A DNA stretch of 64,000 nt from Streptococcus infantis SPAR10 (GCF_000279535.1 NZ_ALCH01000004.1:646906-710905), one strand, 5' to 3'. Positions 47,744-55,800 are shown, counted from the first letter of the stretch. Made by a program: numbers and translations. Notes: generated by a model not told the origin, from the letters alone.

Positions 47744-48117
47744 CTGTAACCTTTTCTCTGACCTAATTATCGTCCATCAAAATTCATATCTAGTCTACCA
47801 CATTTTGAAATTGTTTTACAATATTTACATAATTGTGCACGAATCTAAAATGTATACAAGCTTTTCAGAGTATTTATTCTTTACACCTCTTTTTCGCTAT
47901 GTTAAACTTGTAGTAAGTTTAATACTTGTTTTATTCTAAATGTGCGCATCATTTTAACGCAAAAAACAAATTTAATTTCGTTGTTTCTGTAGTTAACTTT
48001 TTTATCGAAGTAATTCAGGAGTCCTATATTCAATATGAAGTTAGGAGACCTTATGGAAAATCCAAAATAGAAAGTAAAAGTCTGATTTAAATTAAGTAAG
48101 AGATTAGCTAACTAGTT
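47744..48117. other. Gene-free AT-rich stretch
   Basis: I see no gene, RNA or clear repeat here. It contains the upstream region of the 46721 gene and ends where LE copy 2 begins. Confidence 0.5.
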
Positions 48118-48420
48118 TAAAAACTAAAAGTTTATGTACAATTGACTTAACATGAGCTAAACCATTGATACAACTGAATTAGAAGCATAAAGTACATCCT
48201 TCAAGAAATGTACTTTATTTTTGTTTTGTACATTATTCTGAGGCGGTATTTTGTATGTTTTCTAGTACATAATATCCTCAAATCTAAGAAATTGATTTGT
48301 ACATTTTTTACTCAAGTAACAGCAGAAGAAGTGGTGGTTCAATTGTACATTTTTTGAAACTTATTTATGTTCCTACTTAACACAAGATATAGATTTTTAT
48401 TTTGTTGATGGTATAATTAA
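48118..48420 (+). repeat. LE repeat, copy 2 (left end of the 15.4-kb unit)
   Basis: This is a full copy of the LE sequence. Seven GTACA/TGTAC motifs lie at 48135, 48192, 48208, 48227, 48265, 48298 and 48344, in both orientations. The region has no open frame and is nearly identical in layout to 63505-63806. Clustered short motifs at an element end are what recombinase arm or accessory sites look like. It ends in an outward extended -10 promoter facing the cargo. Confidence 0.75.
48409..48417 (+). promoter_or_regulatory. LE-borne extended -10 promoter, facing the DUF5677 gene
   Basis: TGGTATAAT with TATAAT at 48412-48417, preceded by GTTGA. The same TTGATGGTATAATnAAT string occurs at the same place in LE copy 3. 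It is 124 bp before the cargo ATG. Confidence 0.6.
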
Positions 48421-48540
48421 TGATAGATGATGCGCTATTTCTAAACGTAAAATACAAGATTTTCTAATTTATTTTCTTTTAGACTAGAAGATTATTGCAA
48501 TAAATACTATGTATAAATTATTAAAAAGGTAGGAGCTATA

Positions 48541-49536
48541 ATGGCCGATAAATTTGGACAGTTTTTTAAAGATACACTAAAAGAAATTCTCGTAGAACAT
48601 GTAAAAGAATTAAAAAATCAATCTGAAATTGATAAATTTTATGAAAAATATGAAAAGGCTGATTTTTCAGGATTATATCTAGAAATGATTAATGACACTT
48701 CAAATCAAATGGTAAGCGATGCTAAGATGATAATGCATGAGAATACGTTACTGTTTAGAGGAGAGGAAACAGAAATAATTGCAAGAATAGAGCAAAAGTG
48801 GTCTAATGCGTTTGCTACATCTGAGACCATGTATATGATGGTTCTTGAATCTGTAAAAGATTATTCTGATTATGTAAATAAAATTGATAACAAGGAGAGA
48901 GAAAAATCTATTCATAAATACACAGCCTTAAAATACATACACGGAAGAGGTCTACAACAATTTTTAGAGATAATCACTTTAATGAAAAATGGATTTGCTG
49001 ATGGTGCGTATTCTAGATGGCGTTCACTCTACGAATTAAATATTATTGCGTCGTTTATTTCAGAATATGGAGAGGAAGTTGCTGAAGCTTATATTTCATC
49101 ACATAATACAGAAGATCGTTATGAATGGGCAAGAGCTTGCGGTGAATTTAGTCCTAAAAAGAGATATATAAGTTTTGACGATATCAGAAAAAAATCCAAT
49201 TTCCCATCAGAATTATGGCAACAACCATATCGAATCTCTAATGAAGTCACACATGCATCATCACAAGGCACATTTAATCGATTAGGTCTAATGGACGGGG
49301 AAGAGAAAATAAGTGTAGGACATACTGATTATGGACTAACAATACCTGGTGAACACTCTGCTATCACAATAGCGCAACTTACGGGGTTGCTTTTGATGGT
49401 ATATCCATCTGGTGATTCTATAGTAGCTGCAAAAATGATAAATAAATGGGTAGATGTAGTAAGAGAGCAATATTTTAAGACACATGACTATATTTTTCCT
49501 GATGAACCTAAATTATGGGACGATGAAATAAATTAA
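48541..49536 (+). CDS. DUF5677 (HEPN-like) protein
   Basis: The 331-aa protein has the DUF5677 core: LQQFLEIITLMKNGFADGAY followed by SRWRSLYELNIIASFISE, then AEAYISSHNTEDRYEWARA. RISNEVTH (R231, H238) fits an RX4-6H HEPN-like RNase motif but could be chance. DUF5677 proteins are common in defence islands. AGGAGC precedes the ATG, and the LE promoter drives it. The codons are AT-rich like the rest of the cargo. It is the first cargo gene of the unit. Confidence 0.72.
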   Translation: MADKFGQFFKDTLKEILVEHVKELKNQSEIDKFYEKYEKADFSGLYLEMINDTSNQMVSDAKMIMHENTLLFRGEETEIIARIEQKWSNAFATSETMYMMVLESVKDYSDYVNKIDNKEREKSIHKYTALKYIHGRGLQQFLEIITLMKNGFADGAYSRWRSLYELNIIASFISEYGEEVAEAYISSHNTEDRYEWARACGEFSPKKRYISFDDIRKKSNFPSELWQQPYRISNEVTHASSQGTFNRLGLMDGEEKISVGHTDYGLTIPGEHSAITIAQLTGLLLMVYPSGDSIVAAKMINKWVDVVREQYFKTHDYIFPDEPKLWDDEIN

Positions 49537-49689
49537 AGTCTAAGATAGATATTTGATAGAATAAAAAAAGTACAAAAAATTAAAATTATTTTTATCAAAG
49601 ATTCAGCAAAACACAATATATTGATTTTTTCATTTGTAAACATAAAGTTTTCATTGAAAATTACTACATGTTGTGTCACGAGTGGTGAT

Positions 49690-49718
49690 TTGACAACTAT
49701 TATTGGATATTGTACAAT
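49690..49718 (+). promoter_or_regulatory. Consensus promoter of the abi-linked small RNA
   Basis: TTGACA (49690-49695), 17-bp spacer, TACAAT (49713-49718). This is one of the best promoters in the window. Confidence 0.82.
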
Positions 49719-49724
49719 AAAAAC

Positions 49725-49785
49725 GTAAAGACAATCCCCTCATTCCGTTAAGGCAGACACGTTCTGACATGAGGGCTTTTATTTT
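49725..49785 (+). ncRNA. Small structured RNA upstream of the Abi gene (abiF-RNA-like by position)
   Basis: The transcript from the 49690 promoter would be about 60 nt. CCCTCAT (49737-49743) pairs with ATGAGGG (49769-49775), an inner CAGA/TCTG helix lies in the loop, and CTTTTATTTT follows. It stops 16 bp before the Abi start codon. A structured RNA upstream of abiF genes is known (abiF RNA motif); I could not compare with its consensus, so membership is inferred from position and size only. Confidence 0.6.
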
Positions 49786-49801
49786 ACCCTAGGGAGCATA
49801 T

Positions 49802-50785
49802 ATGGAACCAAAATCTTTAAAAATCGAAGACCAACTCGACCTCTTCTATAGAAGAGGTGTTTTTATAACAGATAAAATTAAGGCCCTAGAGAAGCTTAAG
49901 CACATTAGTTATTACAGGCTTAAAGATTTCGCTAGACCTTATTCTAGTATAACAATGTACGGTGAAGTACCTGTATTGAAATACTCCAACATTACATTTG
50001 AAGATATTGTTAAAAGATATTATCAAAACAAAAATTTAAGAATAAATCTTCTTCATGCCATTGAGAAAATAGAAATATCAATAAAAAGAAATATTTCTTT
50101 CATTTTAGGGAGTAGATATGGTGCTTATGGGTATTTAGAATTTGATAAATGGGCAAATAAAAAAGATTACAAAAAATTTGAACTAGAGCAAGAACAGTTC
50201 TATTTTAAAAAGGATTTACTTAAAACGGTAAAAAAATCGTCCCTCTCAGATTTAGGCGATAAAAGAAATTTGAATACTGAAGGATTCCCAACAATTTGGA
50301 TTGCAACTGAAATTTTAATGTTTGGTGAGCTAGTTCACTTAATAAAAATCATGAGTACCAAAAATCAAAATGAACTAGCAAAATTTTATAATTGTTCATT
50401 CAAAGAGTTGTTATCGTGGCTTAAATGTTTAAACTTTGCTAGGAATGTCTGTGCTCACAATGCCAATATCATTGATATCAATTTACAAACCAAACCTATA
50501 ATACGTAATGAATGGAAAGATAAATTTTTGTATACTACGACAGATAGTAATGGCAACAAAATAGTAATACATAAAGTTGCCACTATAATTTTGATTACAA
50601 TTACTTTAGTGAATGAAATAAATAAAAAATACTGGTGGAAGCCTATTAGGAGTAACATCGCTACAATTTGCAAAGATTCTGATGTTCATAAAGCTGATTT
50701 GAACGCTAATATCATAGGATTTGCAAATTCGACTACAGCGTTGGATTTAGCTACATTTGCTAATGGTAGCTACTTGTTAACGTAG
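49802..50785 (+). CDS. Abi_2 (AbiD/AbiF) family abortive infection protein
   Basis: The 327-aa protein shows the Abi_2 start (QLDLFYRRGVFITDKIKALEK, then HISYYRLKDFARPY), a central helical region with HAIEKIEISIKRNI, and RNVCAHN (R214, H219), a HEPN-type RX4H motif expected to cut or bind RNA. Family members stop phage growth by killing or arresting infected cells. AGGGAG precedes the ATG. The small RNA just upstream is probably its partner. A second Abi_2 gene lies at 53827. Confidence 0.88.
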   Translation: MEPKSLKIEDQLDLFYRRGVFITDKIKALEKLKHISYYRLKDFARPYSSITMYGEVPVLKYSNITFEDIVKRYYQNKNLRINLLHAIEKIEISIKRNISFILGSRYGAYGYLEFDKWANKKDYKKFELEQEQFYFKKDLLKTVKKSSLSDLGDKRNLNTEGFPTIWIATEILMFGELVHLIKIMSTKNQNELAKFYNCSFKELLSWLKCLNFARNVCAHNANIIDINLQTKPIIRNEWKDKFLYTTTDSNGNKIVIHKVATIILITITLVNEINKKYWWKPIRSNIATICKDSDVHKADLNANIIGFANSTTALDLATFANGSYLLT

Positions 50786-50885
50786 TTTGTGTTAAAATTA
50801 TCTCTGTATAATTTGTTAATTAATTAAATTCAAAAAGAAAAGCTCTTTTGGAATCAACTATAGTGAGATAGAATGCTGATATCGA

Positions 50886-50915
50886 GAAAGGACTAGCGTC
50901 GTCCTTTCTTTTTTT
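50886..50915 (+). terminator. Rho-independent terminator between the Abi and methylase genes
   Basis: GAAAGGAC (50886-50893), 7-nt loop, GTCCTTTC (50901-50908), then a T run. A TATAAT at 50806-50811 upstream leaves room for a second short RNA, but its -35 is poor. Confidence 0.85.
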
Positions 50916-51023
50916 AATTACCTCTGAGTAAATTTTCTCTAGTAAAAAATTATTAATTAATGATATAATGTAAAATGAAATGGTAAGAAATAGGAATAAC
51001 TTAATATACTTACTTAAATTATA

Positions 51024-51159
51024 ATCGTTTAAATATACTTATATCATGGAATTAATATAAGATTAAACGATATAAATCCAAAATTCCTTATTTTCATAAC
51101 AAATCGTTCGTTATAAAATAAAGAATTTTGAATATGTTTTTAAAACTAAATACAACGAT
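51024..51159. promoter_or_regulatory. Palindrome-rich leader of the methylase gene
   Basis: ATCGTTTAA (51024-51032) and TTAAACGAT (51063-51071) are perfect inverted repeats. A long imperfect hairpin follows, with arms 51080-51100 and 51110-51129 and loop AAATCGTTC. ATCGTT also occurs at 51103 and AACGAT at 51154. Four copies of one motif before a modification gene suggest controlled methylase expression; no regulator gene is adjacent. Confidence 0.5.
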
Positions 51160-51202
51160 TTTGTATTTATCTTTTACTTCCTAATAAAAGAGAGGGGAAC
51201 AA

Positions 51203-52363
51203 ATGGCTGAAAATTCTGCTCTACATACAGCAATGAGTGATAAAAATGATGAATTCTATACTTTATACTCTGATATCGAAAGAGAAATGAATTCTTATAT
51301 CGATTTCAACCCCAAAGTATTTAACGGGAAAACTGTACTTTTACCTTGCGATGATCCAGAATGGTCGAACTTCACAAAATATTTTGCAGCAAACTTTGAA
51401 CGATTAGGTTTAAAAAAATTAATTTCAACATCTTATTCAAAAGGTGCAGGAAATAAGCAGATGACACTGTTCGAACTTGGATCATCGTATTATGATGAAG
51501 AGAAGCACAGTACAAAGGGAAAACTATTTGTTCTAGAGTATGATAAAGATAATTCTGGAACTATTGATATTAATGATATAGAATTTTCTGGTTATCTTGA
51601 GGGAGACGGAGATTTTAGATCTGAAGAGGTTAAAAAATTACGTGATGAAGCTGATATTATCGTCACAAATCCTCCATTTTCTCTTTTTCGAGAATTTATG
51701 TCTTGGTTGAATGAATCAAAAAAAGAGTTTATTGTGATTGGAAACATGAACGCTGTTAAATATAGAGAAATATTTCCACTATTACAACAAAACAAAATTT
51801 GGCTAGGAACTACTAATCCTAAAGAGTTTGTAGTTCCTGAGATTTTATCAACTAGAAATAATATGTATACTAATCCTGATGGTGTAACGTTTGCTAAATT
51901 TGGTAATATTTGTTGGTTTACAAATATCGATCATGGTCTAAGACATTCTCCATTATTGCTTGACACCATGAAAAATAATTTGAAATTTAATAAAAAACTT
52001 ATAAAAAAACTTAAAAAAACTTTTGGGAAGACTGAATATGTCAAGTATGCAAATTACGATGCAATTGAAGTCCCTTACGTAGAATGTATTCCTTCTGATT
52101 ACGATGGCATCATGGGTGTCCCCATTTCTTTCTTAGAGAAATATAATCCTGAACAATTTGATTTAATTGGACGAACTGGGAATATCGAGTGGGCTGAATC
52201 TGATGAGTGTGATTTTTTTATTCCTCCTACTGAAGACGAGAAACTAATCTACAAACAACAAACAAAAACGTGGCGAGTACAAAATGCGTATTATGTGGAT
52301 GAAAAGGGAATCGCGAATACTACATATGACCGATTTTTTATTAGAAGAAAAATGAAGGAGTAA
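51203..52363 (+). CDS. M.EcoRI-like adenine-specific DNA methyltransferase
   Basis: The 386-aa protein matches the EcoRI methylase family (PF13651): DEFYTLYSDIEREMNSY, CDDPEWSNFTKYFAANF, GLKKLIST and the catalytic NPPF (residues 156-159). The FxGxG motif is not obvious. It would add a methyl group to adenine in a short site; the target cannot be derived here. GAGGGG precedes the ATG. The next gene is 4 bp away and encodes a DUF262/HNH protein, so the two form a restriction-modification-like pair. Confidence 0.9.
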   Translation: MAENSALHTAMSDKNDEFYTLYSDIEREMNSYIDFNPKVFNGKTVLLPCDDPEWSNFTKYFAANFERLGLKKLISTSYSKGAGNKQMTLFELGSSYYDEEKHSTKGKLFVLEYDKDNSGTIDINDIEFSGYLEGDGDFRSEEVKKLRDEADIIVTNPPFSLFREFMSWLNESKKEFIVIGNMNAVKYREIFPLLQQNKIWLGTTNPKEFVVPEILSTRNNMYTNPDGVTFAKFGNICWFTNIDHGLRHSPLLLDTMKNNLKFNKKLIKKLKKTFGKTEYVKYANYDAIEVPYVECIPSDYDGIMGVPISFLEKYNPEQFDLIGRTGNIEWAESDECDFFIPPTEDEKLIYKQQTKTWRVQNAYYVDEKGIANTTYDRFFIRRKMKE

Positions 52364-52366
52364 CTA

Positions 52367-53533
52367 ATGAAAACAACTTTGCATACCGATTGGACAATAG
52401 AAGATATTTGTGAAGGTTTTGTATTTTCAACTTATGAAGGTAAGGGCCTTTTTGGCTTGGATGGGAAATTAATTATTCAACCTGAATATCAGAGAAACTA
52501 TATTTATGACGATGGGAAGCGTGATGTTGCCGTTATAGAGTCTATTTTAAAAGGTTATCCACTGGGCTTAATTTATTTTGTAAAAAATCAAGACGGAAAC
52601 TTTGAAGTGCTTGATGGACAACAACGTATTACTTCTTTTGCGCGTTATGTTAATGAGACACACCCATTCAAGATAGATATTGAAAATAAACCTTACTACT
52701 TTAGTACACTTCCTAAAGATAAGCAAGATTTGATACTAAATACTAAACTTACAATTTATGTATGTGAGGGAGAACCTTCTGAAATTCAAGAATGGTTTAA
52801 AATTATTAATATAGCGGGAGTCCCATTGGTTAAGCAAGAATTAAGAAATGCTGCTTATCATGGTACATTTGTAACTGAGGCAAGAAAATTGTTTTCAAAT
52901 ACTGGAAACGCTAATATGAATCGCTGGAGAACATATGTTAAAGGTGATCCTAAACGACAAGCAATCCTTGAAACAGCTCTTAGTTGGGTTAGTGATGGAG
53001 AGATTGAAGATTATATGGCAAGTCATCGAAATGATGATAACGTCAACGAACTAGAAAAGTATTTTGAAACAGTTATTAATTGGGTTGATGCTATTTTTGA
53101 CTATACAGGTAATGAGTTATGTGGGATTGAATGGGGGCGTTTATATAAAGAATACCACCGTACACCATATTCGAAATCAACAGTTAATCAAAAGGTCAAT
53201 GAACTCTTAAAAGATCCTCAAATACAAGATAGAAAAGGAATTTTTGAATATATTCTTGGAGGTGAGAAGAACCCAAGTCTTCTAAATGTTCGTGTGTTTG
53301 ATAAAAGAACTAAGCAAGCCGTTTATAATAAACAAACTATTGCAGCTGAAAAAGATGGCACTTCAAATTGCCCTCTATGTGCGATTGGTAACGACAACAA
53401 CTCGAATCGTATTTGGAAATTATCCGAAATGGATGCAGACCACGTTACTGCATGGAGTAAAGGGGGGGCTACAGACGAATCAAATTGTCAAATGCTCTGT
53501 GTTACACACAATCGTGCAAAAGGGAATAGATAA
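52367..53533 (+). CDS. DUF262 + HNH endonuclease, paired with the methylase
   Basis: The 388-aa protein has an N-terminal DUF262 (ParB-like) domain with [10 protein letters not shown] (DGQQR 83-87), which in GmrS-type nucleases uses nucleotides. The C-terminal HNH domain has zinc Cys pairs (CPLC ... CQMLC) and catalytic residues in [18 protein letters not shown] and CVTHNRA (H359, N373, H381). It probably cuts unmodified or foreign DNA. AAGGAG precedes the ATG. An EcoRI-type methylase with a DUF262/HNH partner rather than an EcoRI-like nuclease is unusual. Confidence 0.86.
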   Translation: MKTTLHTDWTIEDICEGFVFSTYEGKGLFGLDGKLIIQPEYQRNYIYDDGKRDVAVIESILKGYPLGLIYFVKNQDGNFEVLDGQQRITSFARYVNETHPFKIDIENKPYYFSTLPKDKQDLILNTKLTIYVCEGEPSEIQEWFKIINIAGVPLVKQELRNAAYHGTFVTEARKLFSNTGNANMNRWRTYVKGDPKRQAILETALSWVSDGEIEDYMASHRNDDNVNELEKYFETVINWVDAIFDYTGNELCGIEWGRLYKEYHRTPYSKSTVNQKVNELLKDPQIQDRKGIFEYILGGEKNPSLLNVRVFDKRTKQAVYNKQTIAAEKDGTSNCPLCAIGNDNNSNRIWKLSEMDADHVTAWSKGGATDESNCQMLCVTHNRAKGNR

Positions 53534-53605
53534 ACTGAGGAATTCTTTATCCATGGTCAAAAATGAATATTTCTTTCTTTTATAATGGGATTTTTTATAA
53601 AAATA

Positions 53606-53635
53606 AGACAGTAGAATCAAATCTACTGTCTTTTA
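53606..53635 (+). terminator. Terminator after the DUF262/HNH gene
   Basis: AGACAGTAGA (53606-53615), loop of 6, TCTACTGTCT (53622-53631), then TTTT. Confidence 0.88.
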
Positions 53636-53676
53636 TAATATCCGAACATCTAAATTATTTTAGAAAAAATGCAACT

Positions 53677-53697
53677 ATGACCTATTATTTAACTTCT
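53677..53697. repeat. 21-bp direct repeat, first copy
   Basis: A stretch starting ATGACCTATTATTTAACT is repeated exactly at 55065-55085. The two copies flank the minus-strand Abi gene and its small RNA; sequences outside the 21 bp differ. Confidence 0.75.
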
Positions 53698-53701
53698 AAA
53701 T

Positions 53702-53786
53702 AAAAAAACCAGCAATAATTTTTGTCTGGTTTTTTTTATTTAAAGCAATGCCGCCATCGCTTTGTGCTCTTAAGAGCGTCTCATAT
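53702..53786 (-). ncRNA. Small structured RNA next to the second Abi gene
   Basis: From a consensus minus-strand promoter a transcript of about 85 nt would carry the palindrome GCTCTTAAGAGC, a 9-bp stem AAAGCGATG/CATTGCTTT with loop GCGG, and a terminator stem AAAACCAG/CTGGTTTT followed by T residues. It lies immediately downstream of the Abi stop codon, in the same direction. No protein of useful size fits. A partner or antitoxin RNA for the Abi protein is the likely meaning, by inference. Confidence 0.62.
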
Positions 53787-53792
53787 ACAAAT

Positions 53793-53821
53793 ACTATACA
53801 AAATAAAAAGAAAATTGTCAA
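53793..53821 (-). promoter_or_regulatory. Consensus minus-strand promoter of the second abi-linked RNA
   Basis: On the minus strand TTGACA (53821-53816), 17-bp spacer, TATAGT (53798-53793). It begins 6 bp after the Abi stop codon. Confidence 0.82.
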
Positions 53822-53826
53822 CTATT

Positions 53827-54918
53827 TTACAGAATATATTTTTGGCCTCTTAATACAGCTTTCCATTCTCTAAAATTTTCATTGCCCATTCGTTTAAGAA
53901 GTAAGTTATTTGTCAACTTGCCTTTTTTCAGTCCCATACTAAAAATATTAGCAATGTATATTTTTCTTAAATGTCTTTCAAGTATAGATATATCTGCAAA
54001 AAAACTAAGGATTTTTAACGTATCAAAAAGTTTTAACCCAGAAGGCAAATTACCTAAATTAATTGGATTTAACTTAAAACTTCTAATTAATAATCTATTG
54101 ATTTTATACTTATTTGGTGTTCTAAATCTTTGAATCAGTGAATTATGAGCACAATTATTTCTTAAACATAATAAAAAATCCAGCATATTTAAAAATTGAT
54201 TTCTTTTACCCGTTCCAAATCCAAAATCTGCCATAATTTTTTCTAATACAGGAATTTTTAAATAATGCAGAAATCTTAGTAGTTTCCCAAACTCAAGTGT
54301 TTCAATTGCCACCCATAATGGTACAGCAACTTGCAAATTAGTATGAGTATCTACATCATTCGGAGGTATATATGAATGGTCTTGATAAAAACTATCATCA
54401 ATATGTTCGTAATTTACAGTAAGCTTATTCAAAAATCCAGATTTAAATAGCACAAAGTCATTAAAATATTGATAAATAGGAAAATTTTGTTCATTTTGGA
54501 ACGGATAAGAAGCTGAAAAACTACAATAAGTACTACTTGATGGATTACTATCTTTCGGATCCATATAATTATTCTTATTCGTATATTGCATCGTATCATT
54601 TAAACTAGAACAATAAGCTTCAGAAAAATGGTAAGAAACAGATGCCTTCAGTCTCTCTTCAACTTGATTAAGAATGGCAAGGACTTCCGAAGTAAATTTT
54701 TTATCAAATTTATAGATATGTAAAAAATCTCTTAGGTGTACCCCTTGATACCTTTTAGGGGTACAATTATCCAAGAGTAACGATTCAATTCCATTAAACA
54801 TTTCAAAATAATTATAATTGATCAAAGCTTTTTCTAATTTATTTTTATCAGCTTTCAAGCCTCTCTTTATTAACTTATCTCTTAAATTAGTTCTTGTCTC
54901 AAAATTCTTAATTCCCAC
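53827..54918 (-). CDS. Abi_2-type abortive infection protein (second)
   Basis: The 363-aa protein has the Abi plan: an N-terminal basic segment (LRDKLIKRGLKADKNKLEK), EMFNGIESLLLD, YKFDKKFTSEVLAILNQVEERLKASVSYHFSEA cut by the fold, WVAIETLEFGKLLRFLHYL, and LRNNCAHN (R253, H258), a HEPN RX4H motif. It is only distantly similar to the Abi protein at 49802. The start is GTG at 54918 with a weak upstream site (AAAGG), so it may begin slightly further in. A TATAAT on the minus strand lies about 60 bp upstream. It is the only cargo gene of this unit on the minus strand. Confidence 0.8.
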   Translation of the reverse strand: MGIKNFETRTNLRDKLIKRGLKADKNKLEKALINYNYFEMFNGIESLLLDNCTPKRYQGVHLRDFLHIYKFDKKFTSEVLAILNQVEERLKASVSYHFSEAYCSSLNDTMQYTNKNNYMDPKDSNPSSSTYCSFSASYPFQNEQNFPIYQYFNDFVLFKSGFLNKLTVNYEHIDDSFYQDHSYIPPNDVDTHTNLQVAVPLWVAIETLEFGKLLRFLHYLKIPVLEKIMADFGFGTGKRNQFLNMLDFLLCLRNNCAHNSLIQRFRTPNKYKINRLLIRSFKLNPINLGNLPSGLKLFDTLKILSFFADISILERHLRKIYIANIFSMGLKKGKLTNNLLLKRMGNENFREWKAVLRGQKYIL

Positions 54919-55064
54919 AGTTATAAGTCTCTAACCTTTCAAAATCATAACATTAATATGATTTGCTATAGTATTCATTATATCACAAAAAAATATATCT
55001 GAAAATTTCTTCTACTATATTATCTTGCCTTAAATCAAGGTTTTTTCGTTTCTACTGAAACGTA

Positions 55065-55085
55065 ATGACCTATTATTTAACTTCT
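55065..55085. repeat. 21-bp direct repeat, second copy
   Basis: Exact match of 53677-53697. Together they bracket a 1.37-kb segment with the Abi gene, its promoter and its small RNA. Confidence 0.75.
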
Positions 55086-55217
55086 GTAATAATCAAATTG
55101 TGAAGTTTTTTGAGAAGAATTAATTTTTACTATAAATTTCGTTTATTGAAACGAGTCGTAGATAGTTTTTGTAACGATACACTTTTTTTACATAGGTTTG
55201 ATTATTAAACTCAAACG

Positions 55218-55482
55218 CATAAATTTATCTGTCCTCGACATTTGTAGATTGCTTAATCAATACTACATCACCATCAGGAAGTTCTGGCTCCATTGAGTCA
55301 CCTACAACCCATGTTGCAAAATCATGAGGAATATTTTAGGTTGAATAAGTAAGAGTATAATCTTCATCTCCAAAGTAGGAGTAGCCCGTTCCTGCAGAAA
55401 GACCTTCATAGGTTTTATAACTGAAGAGATCAACAACTTTGTTGTCGAATACAACTTTAAAATCATTATCTCAGATGACAAT
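55218..55482 (-). pseudogene. XRE/S24-type repressor remnant (C-terminal LexA-like domain)
   Basis: On the minus strand the sequence reads FKVVFDNKVVDLFSYKTYEG, SAGTGYSYFGDEDYTLTYST, a stop, then NIPHDFATWVVGDSMEPELPD and GDVVLIKQSTNVED. GDSMEP is the serine motif of S24/LexA peptidases, and the whole resembles repressors of streptococcal conjugative elements. The N-terminal helix-turn-helix is missing and the domain has an internal stop, so it is a relic. Confidence 0.72.
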
Positions 55483-55494
55483 TTAGTCAAAATA

Positions 55495-55503
55495 TGTTAT
55501 AAT
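55495..55503 (+). promoter_or_regulatory. Extended -10 promoter before the recombinase operon leader
   Basis: TGTTATAAT with TATAAT at 55498-55503. It is 332 bp upstream of the first recombinase gene, so any mRNA from it has a long leader. Confidence 0.55.
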
Positions 55504-55509
55504 GCAGAA

Positions 55510-55800
55510 AAAGTAAAAATAATAAAAGTAACTTACAAAAGTAAAAGAAAAAAAGTAAATAGATAGCCACGGCAGATATTCCTTTCATCGTTTAGAAGGG
55601 TTGCTGTGGTTATCGTTGTTGCTGGGCTAATTAATTGCTCTTATTACTTAGATGAAGTTACTTTTATTCTTGAATTAATTTAAATAATAATAACGATCAA
55701 TGAAAGTACTCATCGATATTCCCTTTTCGCAGTTTAGAGCGCAAAGGAGGACAGTACTGATTTGGTCGTTTTTTTGCGTATTGACATCCTAAAACCCAGT
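55510..55800 (+). ncRNA. Structured leader or small RNA upstream of the recombinase operon
   Basis: AATAAAAGTAACTT (55521-55534) is perfectly complementary to AAGTTACTTTTATT (55655-55668) and closes a domain with a CCACGGCA/TGCTGTGG helix inside. A second unit follows with a CCTTTTCGC/GCGCAAAGG helix. Both units carry GATATTCC and TTTAGA. A T7 run at 55769-55775 could end transcripts. No open frame fits. It may be an attenuator for the recombinases; the class is unknown. Confidence 0.45.

Noticed and set aside
48118..48420. CRISPR-like array because of repeated GTACA motifs
   Set aside because: The motifs are 5-6 bp, unevenly spaced and in both orientations, with no repeat-spacer structure; no cas gene is present in the window.
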